From an uncultured Eubacteriales bacterium (GTDB taxonomy: Bacteria > Bacillota > Clostridia > Oscillospirales > Oscillospiraceae), in contig USLX01000009.1 in NCBI GenBank assembly GCA_900555665.1, positions 1-29,823 of the forward strand: a stretch of 29,823 bases of DNA, given 5' to 3'. This document shows, piece after piece, positions 23,493 through 29,823 of the stretch (position 1 is the first letter of the stretch; every line of letters starts with the position of its first letter). Below the pieces are notes generated by a model. That model was not told the DNA's origin. It worked only from the letters and a program-made list of their open reading frames with translations, and ran no database searches. A program made the position numbers and the translations under genes.

Positions 23493-24619
23493 GCGGCCGG
23501 TTTGAAACGGCGCGGAAGGCCAGGCCGCCGAAGCCTCCGCGCGAGAAAAAGCCCCGGAAAAAGCTCGGCAGACCCGGCTGGAAGACGCTGCTGCTTCTAA
23601 TTTTGAATATCACGCTCGCGGCCCTCTCGGTGCTCTGCGCCGCGCGCCTGACGGAATACCGGAATCTGCTCCGCACGCAGACGGCGGCAGACCGCTGGCG
23701 CGGTCAGAGTGAGGAGCGCTTTGCGCAGGTTTCCGTATTCCTGCCTGTCAACGAGACGCAGGACGCCGCCGCCATCCGAACCTTCCACCAGACGCTCGAT
23801 CAGGCCATGATCGACGCCTCGCTCGAGGCGCCCGAGGGCGGGAGCCTTTGGCAGGACGCCTGGTCTGGCACGGCGAATTCTGTCGCCGTCTCCGGCCCGG
23901 CGGGCAAATCGAACGTCAAGACCTATGGCGTCGGCGGCGACTTTTTCCTGTTCCATCCCTACACGCTGCTCTCCGGCTCCTACATCTCCGGAAGCGACTT
24001 TGCACCGGATCGTGTGGTGCTCGATGAAAACCTCGCCTGGCAGCTGTTCGGAAGCAGCGATGTGGCCGGTATGGAGGTTACAATCGGCGAGCGGAATTAT
24101 CCGGTTGCGGGCGTTGTGCGGCTGGAGGATGACAAGGCCACGAAGAAGGCCCTGACCGCTCCAGCGCTGATGTTTATGAATTTTGATACGCTCAATGCCA
24201 TCCAGGAGACGAAGTTCGACACCTATGAGATCGTCATGCCCGATCCCATCTCCGGCTACGCGCTGAGTGTGATCAAGGACAAATTTCCGCTAGGGGACGG
24301 CGTTGCCGTTGAGAATTCGAACCGCTACAGCGCGCTCAGCCTCGCGAAGGTTGCGCTGGCCTACGGCGAACGTTCGATGAACACCCATGCGGTGATCTAT
24401 CCCTATTGGGAGAACGCTGCGCGCCTTACCGAGGACTATGCGGCCCTCTTTCTGCTGCTGATGGTGCTCTTTGCCATTACGCCCGTGATCTTTGTGGTCG
24501 TGCTGCTGATTAAAACGCTCCGGCGCCTCATCACTGAAGCAAAGGACAAGACCGTCTCCGCCATTGAGGAAAAGATCGAGGAGAAAAAGGAAGCAAATTA
24601 CGTCCGCACCGGCATCTGA
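23489..24619 (+). CDS. MacB-core-like membrane protein with two helices
   Basis: 376 residues. A basic, proline-rich cytoplasmic N-terminus (PPKPPREKKPRKK) precedes a membrane helix at about 32-53. A ~260-residue extracytoplasmic domain with YGVGGDFFLFHPYTLLSGSY and VVLDENLAWQLFGSSDVAGM follows; these strongly recall the MacB periplasmic core domain. A C-terminal hydrophobic stretch is at about 317-343, then a charged tail. Real MacB/FtsX permeases have four helices and an ATPase; this one appears to have two and has none beside it. It probably works with the adaptor encoded just upstream, either as a permease relative or a structural scaffold. It is the last gene before a strong terminator. 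The function is unknown. Confidence 0.85.
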   Translation: MSGRFETARKARPPKPPREKKPRKKLGRPGWKTLLLLILNITLAALSVLCAARLTEYRNLLRTQTAADRWRGQSEERFAQVSVFLPVNETQDAAAIRTFHQTLDQAMIDASLEAPEGGSLWQDAWSGTANSVAVSGPAGKSNVKTYGVGGDFFLFHPYTLLSGSYISGSDFAPDRVVLDENLAWQLFGSSDVAGMEVTIGERNYPVAGVVRLEDDKATKKALTAPALMFMNFDTLNAIQETKFDTYEIVMPDPISGYALSVIKDKFPLGDGVAVENSNRYSALSLAKVALAYGERSMNTHAVIYPYWENAARLTEDYAALFLLLMVLFAITPVIFVVVLLIKTLRRLITEAKDKTVSAIEEKIEEKKEANYVRTGI

Positions 24620-24620
24620 A

Positions 24621-24658
24621 AAACCCGCGGCCATTCCGTTCGGAATGGCCGCGGGTTT
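24621..24658 (+). terminator. Rho-independent terminator of the transport cassette
   Basis: A perfect 18-bp inverted repeat (24621-24638 with 24641-24658) with two bases between, ending in TTT. It starts one base after the stop codon of the MacB-core-like gene. The A run at its left makes it able to stop transcription from either side. Confidence 0.85.
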
Positions 24659-24660
24659 CT

Positions 24661-24823
24661 GTAATAAAGAGGGAACCTGCGTGCAGGTCTGAATCTCGGG
24701 ATAACGCGATCTCAGGCACAGCTCGGTGTAGGTGCCAGCGGTGCTGCCGGTACGAAGCGGATTCGCCGCAAAAAGCAGCGCTTCCTTTGCGCCGGCGTCC
24801 TTCGCCTTCTGACAACGGCTGTA
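24661..24823 (-). pseudogene. Possible decayed coding remnant
   Basis: One minus-strand frame reads like ordinary protein (KAKDAGAKEALLFAANP, then GTYTELCLRSRYPEIQTC), but it has a stop at its upstream edge, no start codon or ribosome site, and runs into the terminator. I do not recognise the family. It could equally be a dispersed non-coding repeat. The rest of the 429-base gap (24824-24982) is AT-rich with nothing clear. Confidence 0.25.
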
Positions 24824-24982
24824 TCAACAGCGCACATAATAACTAGCATAACACACGTTTTTCACAAGCAAATCCAGAAAATCAGTGGCCGCTTTTGACT
24901 TTATGGAATTCGAAAAAGTGGTAAAATTTTGGGGCTCATTTTCGGCAAAATGGAGAAAAAGGGAAAAGTCAGGCAAAATTTC

Positions 24983-25011
24983 TTTTCAACCGCTCCGTCG
25001 CATGCTATACT
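24983..25011 (+). promoter_or_regulatory. Promoter of the BMP-family importer operon
   Basis: TTTTCA (24983-24988), a 17-base spacer and TATACT (25006-25011), with TGC before the -10 as an extended element. The first start codon is 38 bases downstream of the -10. Confidence 0.65.
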
Positions 25012-25048
25012 CAAAACATTAAGAAAAAGGAAAAGGAGGGGTTCGGGA

Positions 25049-26560
25049 TTGAGTGAATTGCTGCGCATGGAGCATATCAGCAAGCGGTTCGGCAATTTCT
25101 ACGCCAATCAGGACATCAGCCTGCGGGTCGATCGCGGTGAGGTATTAACACTGCTTGGAGAGAATGGCGCCGGAAAATCGACGCTCATGAATATTCTCAT
25201 CGGGCTCTACCAGCCGACGGAGGGGAAGATATTCCTCGAAGGCCGGGAAGTCCGCATCGAATCGCCGAGTCAGGCGGTCAAGCTCGGCATCGGCATGGTG
25301 CACCAGCACTTCATGCTGGTCGAGGCGATGACCGTCTTTGACAACATCATCCTCGGCGACAAGCATGCCAAAGGTTTGTTTATCGACCGTGCGGCCCGCA
25401 GGAAGGAGATCGAGGCCCTCTCGGAAAAATACGGCCTGGATGTCCAGCTGGACAAGCTCATCACCGAGATTTCTGTCGGCGAACAGCAGCGTACCGAGAT
25501 CCTCAAGGCGCTCTATCATGGCGCAGAGCTGCTCATCCTCGACGAACCCTCCGCCGCTTTGACCGATATTGAGGTCGAGGGCTTGTTCGCCATCATGAAA
25601 AAGTTGGTTGGCGAGGGCAAAAGCATCATCTTCATCAGCCACAAGATGCGTGAGGTTCTCCATATTTCCGACCGGATTACCGTCCTGCGTCTGGGGCGCG
25701 TGGTCGGTACGGTCGACCGTGCCGAGACCGACGGGCAAAAGCTCGCCGGTATGATGATCGGCAAGGAGCTGACCGCGCCGCATTATGAAAAGACCGATGC
25801 CTCCGGAAATGAGGTTGTCGCCGAGCTCGACCATGTCGACTATAACAAAGACAGCAAGCACAGCGGCCTGAACGATGTCTCCCTGCGGATTCATAGCGGC
25901 GAGATCGTCGGCATCGCAGGCGTCGACGGCAACGGGCAGACGCAGCTGGCGCAGCTCATCACCGGTGTCATCTCCCCGCAGAGCGGCGAACTCCGCCTCA
26001 AAGGCAGCCGTGTGGCCGTTTTCGATCCGAACGGCTTCATTGAAAACGGCGTCAGCCACGTCCCGGAGGACCGTAATCTGCAGGGGCTGATCGGCGACAT
26101 GTCCATCGCGGAAAATCTTGTCCTCAAGGACACCGACGATCCGCGTTTCAGCCGCGGACATGGCCTGTGCCTGAATAAGCGCGGCATCCACGCCTACGCG
26201 CAGTCCATGATGGAAAAGTATGACATCCGCGCAACCTCTGTGGGGCAGAGCGTGCGTGAGCTCTCCGGCGGCAATCAGCAGAAGGTCATCATTGCCCGCG
26301 AGCTCGAGAGCGGCCCGGCCGTTCTCGTCATGGCGCATCCTACGCGCGGCCTCGACATCGGCGCGAGCAGCTTCGTGCACGATCAGATGATCGCCGCCCG
26401 TGCCCGCGGCGTCGGCATCCTGCTCATCAGCGCAGACTTTGACGAGATCCTGGAAATGTCCGACCGGATCATCGTCTGTTTCGAAGGACGCATCATGGGA
26501 GAATTCTCCGGCAGCAAGCCGCCGATCGACGAGATCAGCCTTGCGATGACCGGCAAGTGA
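25049..26560 (+). CDS. BMP-family (nucleoside-type) ABC importer, double ATP-binding protein
   Basis: 503 residues, two fused nucleotide-binding domains as in YufO/NupA and RbsA. Domain 1 has Walker A GENGAGKST (37-45), the signature SVGEQQRTEI (about 142-151) and LILDEPSAAL. Domain 2 has a degenerate Walker A (GVDGNGQTQL), the signature LSGGNQQKVIIAREL (about 405) and AHPTRGLDIGA in place of a normal Walker B, which is usual for the second half of this family. It powers the two permeases that follow. The start is TTG at 25049, nine bases after AGGAGG (25034-25039); the first ATG is six codons later and has no ribosome site of its own. Confidence 0.92.
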   Translation: MSELLRMEHISKRFGNFYANQDISLRVDRGEVLTLLGENGAGKSTLMNILIGLYQPTEGKIFLEGREVRIESPSQAVKLGIGMVHQHFMLVEAMTVFDNIILGDKHAKGLFIDRAARRKEIEALSEKYGLDVQLDKLITEISVGEQQRTEILKALYHGAELLILDEPSAALTDIEVEGLFAIMKKLVGEGKSIIFISHKMREVLHISDRITVLRLGRVVGTVDRAETDGQKLAGMMIGKELTAPHYEKTDASGNEVVAELDHVDYNKDSKHSGLNDVSLRIHSGEIVGIAGVDGNGQTQLAQLITGVISPQSGELRLKGSRVAVFDPNGFIENGVSHVPEDRNLQGLIGDMSIAENLVLKDTDDPRFSRGHGLCLNKRGIHAYAQSMMEKYDIRATSVGQSVRELSGGNQQKVIIARELESGPAVLVMAHPTRGLDIGASSFVHDQMIAARARGVGILLISADFDEILEMSDRIIVCFEGRIMGEFSGSKPPIDEISLAMTGK

Positions 26561-26572
26561 GGGGGCTGCGAT

Positions 26573-27640
26573 ATGGGAAAATTCAGAAGATCCTTCAGTG
26601 CATTTCTCGTCCCGCTGCTGTCCATCCTGCTTGCCTTCCTGATCGGCGGCATCATCATGGCGGCGCTCGGGGCCGATCCCTTCCTTGCCGTGAAGTTCCT
26701 GTTCCAGGGCGCGTTCGGCTCCAAAGCCGGCATCGGCACCACGCTGACCAAGGCTACGCCCCTGATCTTCACGGCGCTGTGCGCCTGCTTTGCCTATAAG
26801 TGCGGCGTGTTCAACCTCGGCGGCGAGGGCCAGTTCCTGATGGGCTCCATTGCGGCCTTCCTGACCTGCTACTTCACCGGCCTGACCGGGTTTGCCGGCG
26901 TGCTGCTTGCACTGCTGGCCGGCGCGCTTGCCGGCGGCTTCTGGGGCATGCTCCCCGGCGTTTTGAAGATCGCCCGCGGACAGAACGAGATGATCATTTC
27001 TATCATGCTCAACTATGTCGCCACGCTCTTCATGGGCGTCATCTATACCAGCTGGATTCGAGACGCCTCCGTCCCGCAGACGCCCGCCATTGCCGACGAG
27101 GTGCACCTGCCGCGCATCTTCACCGGGATGCGCGTCACCTGGGGCTTTGTGATTGCGGTCGTGGTCGGCCTTCTGCTCTATTATGCCCTGTTCTGGACCA
27201 GCGCCGGCTTCCGCCTGCGTGCGGTCGGCTGCAACATGACGGCCAGCCGCTTCAACGGTATCCCGGTCAAGCGCTATATGTTGGTGAGCTTCATCATTTC
27301 CGGCGCGATTGCCGGGCTTGGCGGCGGCGCCGAGCTGCTCGGCACGCAGTTCCGCCTCATCAACGGCTTCGGCGCGGGCTACGGCTTTGACGGCGTGGCC
27401 ATGGCGCTGATCGGCCAGCTGCATCCGATCGCGACGATGGTCGTGGCGCTGTTCTTCGCCGTCCTGCGCGTGGGCTCGACCACGATGCAGGCCGCCACGG
27501 GCGTGCCGACCAGCGTATCCGATATCATCCAGGCGCTTGTCATCGTCTTCTCCGTCGCCGGTATGGCGCTGACGAAGCTGCCGGAGTTCCAGAGCTGGAA
27601 GAGCCGCGTGTTCGGCAAGAGAAAGGCAGGTGCTGTGTAA
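26573..27640 (+). CDS. BMP-family ABC importer, permease 1
   Basis: 355 residues with about eight to ten helices, BPD_transp_2 (RbsC/YufP) class. The early segment PLIFTALCACFAYKCGVFNLGGEGQ is cut by the family's conserved NLGGEGQ motif. The later RAVGCNMTASRFNGI and SGAIAGLGGGAELLG are also typical. With the partner permease it forms the channel, most likely for nucleosides. GAGGGGG lies shortly before the ATG, 12 bases after the ATPase stop. The stop TAA shares its last A with the ATG of the next gene, giving translational coupling. Confidence 0.92.
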   Translation: MGKFRRSFSAFLVPLLSILLAFLIGGIIMAALGADPFLAVKFLFQGAFGSKAGIGTTLTKATPLIFTALCACFAYKCGVFNLGGEGQFLMGSIAAFLTCYFTGLTGFAGVLLALLAGALAGGFWGMLPGVLKIARGQNEMIISIMLNYVATLFMGVIYTSWIRDASVPQTPAIADEVHLPRIFTGMRVTWGFVIAVVVGLLLYYALFWTSAGFRLRAVGCNMTASRFNGIPVKRYMLVSFIISGAIAGLGGGAELLGTQFRLINGFGAGYGFDGVAMALIGQLHPIATMVVALFFAVLRVGSTTMQAATGVPTSVSDIIQALVIVFSVAGMALTKLPEFQSWKSRVFGKRKAGAV

Positions 27641-28563
27641 TGGATTGGATCTTGAGCTTACTGCTGGCAACGGTCCGTCTGGCCATTCCCGTGCTGCTGA
27701 TCTCCCTCGCGGAGCTCTACGGCCAGCGGGCCGGTATGGTCAACATCGGTCTGGAGGGTCTGGCGTCCATCGGCGCGCTGGTGGGCTTTCTGGTCTGCTA
27801 TGTGACGGGGTCAAACTGGCTGGGGCTGCTGTGCGGCGCGCTGGCCGGTATTCTGGTCAATATGATCTACGCGTTCTCCACGGTCACGCTCTGTGCGGAC
27901 CATACGGTCTACGGCATGGCGGTGAACATCTTCGCGCCGGCGCTGGCGTCGTTCATCTACCGGGTCTATTTCGGCACCGGCTCCGACCTCAAGCAGATCA
28001 CCACGATGGCCTCCATCGCCATCCCGGGGCTGAAGGATATCCCGGTGATCGGGCCGCTGCTGTTTGACCAGAGCCCGATGGTGTATCTGACGTTCGTGCT
28101 CGTGATCGTGACGGCCGTCTTCTTCGGCAAGACCCGCGCGGGCCTGAGCTACAAATCCGTCGGCGAGCATCCGCAGGCCGCGGCAACGCTGGGCATCAAC
28201 GTCATCGGCGTCAAGTATCTCGCGTGCGTGATCTGCGGCGCGCTGGCCGGCATCGGCGGCGCGTACCTCACGACCTGCTACTCCAGCACCTACACCGACG
28301 GCATCGTCGCCGGGCGCGGCTTCATCGCGCTGGCCGCCGTCATCTTCGGCCGCTGGAACGCAGGCGGCATTCTGCTTGCCTGCCTGTTCTTCGGCTTCTG
28401 CGACGCGCTGCAGATCCGTCTGCAGGTGTCCGGCATCGCCATCCCCTATCAGTTCTTCCAGATGATCCCCTACGTGGCGACAGTCGTCGTCCTGAGCCTC
28501 ATCGGCACGCGGCAGGCGGGTCCCAAGGCCAACGGCAAGCCCTACCGCCGCGAGCAGCGGTAA
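27640..28563 (+). CDS. BMP-family ABC importer, permease 2
   Basis: 307 residues, YufQ/NupQ class. It opens with a helix leading to ALISLAEL-like ISLAELYGQRAGMVNIGLEG, whose NIGLEG is the partner motif of NLGGEGQ in permease 1. Later motifs are SVGEHPQAAATLGINV, GALAGIGGAYL and the RGFIALAAVIFGRWN block common to this class. It is the second channel subunit; the small size compared with permease 1 is normal. AAAGGCAGGTG upstream serves as ribosome site inside the end of the preceding gene. Confidence 0.92.
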   Translation: MDWILSLLLATVRLAIPVLLISLAELYGQRAGMVNIGLEGLASIGALVGFLVCYVTGSNWLGLLCGALAGILVNMIYAFSTVTLCADHTVYGMAVNIFAPALASFIYRVYFGTGSDLKQITTMASIAIPGLKDIPVIGPLLFDQSPMVYLTFVLVIVTAVFFGKTRAGLSYKSVGEHPQAAATLGINVIGVKYLACVICGALAGIGGAYLTTCYSSTYTDGIVAGRGFIALAAVIFGRWNAGGILLACLFFGFCDALQIRLQVSGIAIPYQFFQMIPYVATVVVLSLIGTRQAGPKANGKPYRREQR

Positions 28564-28583
28564 ACGCTGGCGCACCCGTTCAG

Positions 28584-28638
28584 TAATAACACGCCCTGTG
28601 TTATTATATAAATGATGCCGGCGGCGCGGGCTGCCGGC
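28584..28638 (+). other. Two hairpins between permease and binding-protein genes
   Basis: A 9-bp stem (28584-28592 with 28598-28606) followed by AT-rich sequence, then gccggc/gccggc (28617-28622 with 28633-28638). The first could be a weak terminator or a processing site that sets binding-protein mRNA apart from the permease mRNA. A ribosome site GGAGG follows at 28656-28660. Confidence 0.4.
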
Positions 28639-28667
28639 GCAAAATCCAAATCTACGGAGGAAAAACT

Positions 28668-29762
28668 ATGAAAAAGATCATCGCAATGCTTCTGGCTCTT
28701 GTCATGCTCCTCTCGCTGGCGGCCTGCGCCAGCTCCGGCAAGACCGACGCCCCGGCTGCTGCGGACACCGCCGCCCCGGCCGAAACGACCGACACCACCG
28801 ACACCGCTCCCGCAGCCGACACCAAGACCGACGGCAAGACCTACAAAGTCGCCATGATCTGCGACTCCAGCATCAACGACGGCGGCTGGGGCGCAGCCTG
28901 CTACAACGCCATGGTCGCCGCAGCCGAGAAGAAGGGCTGGCAGACCGAGGTCACCGACTCCATCTCGCAGGACTCCTACTATGACTCCATCGTCGCCTAC
29001 TGCGCGCTGGGCTATGACATGATCTACGCCCCCGGCAATCAGTACACCGACGCTGTCCTGCAGGCAGCTGAGGAATATCCCGACGTCGCCTTCGCCCTGC
29101 TGAACGGCGCAGTCGACACCCCGGAAAAGGCTGTCAACAAGAACGTCTCCTCCCTGCTCCCGAACGCACAGCAGATCGGCTGGATCGCCGGCGCGCTGGC
29201 GGGCCTGATGACCGAGACCGGCAAGCTCGGCTTCATCGGCGGCATGGAGCTCGACACCACCAAGGGCAAGATCGCGGGCTTTGAAGAAGCCGCGAAGTAC
29301 GTCGCCGAGCAGGAAGGCAAGACCGTCGAGCTGCTCAACGTGCCGTACGCCAACTCCTTCTCCGACGCCCCGAAGGGCAAGGAATTTGCCACCGAGCTGA
29401 TCTCCCAGGGCGCTGACGTCTTCTTCGGCGACGCTTCCGCCGTTGACTCCGGCGCGCGCGAGGCCATCGATGCCGCCAACGCCGCTGCAGGCGAGATCAA
29501 GATCTACGACATCGGCCAGCCGGCAGACATCCTCGGCCAGAACGAGTGCATCATCTGCTCGCAGGTGACCGACAACTCTGCCATGGTCGTCGCCTCCATG
29601 GAGGCTGTGGAAGCCGGTACCTTCGGCGGCGAGACGCTCTACGGCACACTGCAGAACGGCACGCTGTCCGCGGGCGCGCTGAGCGATCTGGTCCCGGCCG
29701 ACGTGCAGGAAAAGTACCTCGGCTACATCGAACAGATGAAGGCCGACACCTTCATGAAGTAA
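28668..29762 (+). CDS. BMP-family (PnrA-like) substrate-binding lipoprotein
   Basis: 364 residues. The lipobox is SLAAC, with the lipid on Cys20, followed by an Ala/Asp/Thr linker to about 53. The BMP domain starts KVAMICDSSINDGGWG, whose DGGW-like turn is characteristic (usual form DxSFNxxxW). GYDMIYAPGNQY, IGWIAGALAGLMTETGKLGFIGGMEL and the later VTDNSAMVVASMEAV follow the PnrA/Med fold. The family binds purine or other nucleosides; the exact ligand is not shown. The Bacillus yuf operon puts this gene first; here it is last, after two hairpins. GGAGG seven bases before the ATG sets the start. Confidence 0.93.
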   Translation: MKKIIAMLLALVMLLSLAACASSGKTDAPAAADTAAPAETTDTTDTAPAADTKTDGKTYKVAMICDSSINDGGWGAACYNAMVAAAEKKGWQTEVTDSISQDSYYDSIVAYCALGYDMIYAPGNQYTDAVLQAAEEYPDVAFALLNGAVDTPEKAVNKNVSSLLPNAQQIGWIAGALAGLMTETGKLGFIGGMELDTTKGKIAGFEEAAKYVAEQEGKTVELLNVPYANSFSDAPKGKEFATELISQGADVFFGDASAVDSGAREAIDAANAAAGEIKIYDIGQPADILGQNECIICSQVTDNSAMVVASMEAVEAGTFGGETLYGTLQNGTLSAGALSDLVPADVQEKYLGYIEQMKADTFMK

Positions 29763-29803
29763 GATCCGGAACCAGCGTTTTCCCCGGTAACATGACCAGC
29801 CCG

Positions 29804-29823
29804 GCTGGCGCACAAGCGCCAGC
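29804..29823 (+). terminator. Probable terminator of the BMP importer operon (cut by window end)
   Basis: gctggcgc, a short loop and its complement run up to the last base of the window, about 40 bases past the stop codon. The T tract, if any, lies beyond the window. Confidence 0.55.

Noticed and set aside
25145..27670. An 841-codon minus-strand open frame opposite the BMP ATPase and permease genes
   Set aside because: Antisense shadow of two well-conserved genes.

Overview
The window reads as chromosome of a Gram-positive, fairly GC-rich member of the Clostridia, most likely an Oscillospiraceae-type gut bacterium. The reasons are lipobox (LxxC) signal peptides on all four binding proteins, strong AGGAGG-type ribosome sites with some TTG/GTG starts, a YycH/YycI-like pair beside murA, absence of outer-membrane genes, and small palindromic repeats of the kind common in gut Firmicutes. 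The genus is inferred, not shown.

Layout. 1-1377: one copy of a small inverted-repeat element, then alanine racemase (alr) on the minus strand. 1583-4253: a plus-strand polar amino-acid ABC importer (binding lipoprotein, permease, ATPase) ending at a strong terminator. 4258-6797: two membrane-anchored proteins resembling YycH and YycI, bracketed by two copies of a ~167-bp repeat with inverted ends. 6826-8289: murA with its own promoter and terminator. 8337-8532: an AT-rich, hairpin-filled stretch without a gene. 8656-11229: a large lipoprotein with a propeller-like front and a solute-binding back, transcribed alone. 11243-14509: minus-strand operon of an RluD-type pseudouridine synthase, a MATE exporter and a uridine-kinase-family protein.

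14550-24658 is the most interesting part: an OmpR-type response regulator, its histidine kinase, a second propeller/solute-binding lipoprotein paralogous to the one at 8743, two sugar-type ABC permeases, a long HlyD-type adaptor and a MacB-core-like membrane protein. No ATPase is encoded there. A direct repeat CTTAA-N5-CTTAA lies upstream of the regulator gene and of both lipoprotein genes. This suggests one regulon in which the two-component system controls itself, the cassette and the distant orphan lipoprotein.

24661-24823 looks like a decayed coding remnant. 24983-29823 is a complete BMP-family (nucleoside-type) ABC importer: ATPase with two nucleotide-binding domains, two permeases, and the binding lipoprotein last. 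The window ends inside what is probably its terminator.

Themes are cell-wall precursor synthesis (alr, murA, YycHI-like) and nutrient uptake or sensing (three ABC-type binding-protein systems). No tRNA, rRNA, CRISPR array, prophage or transposase gene was seen.
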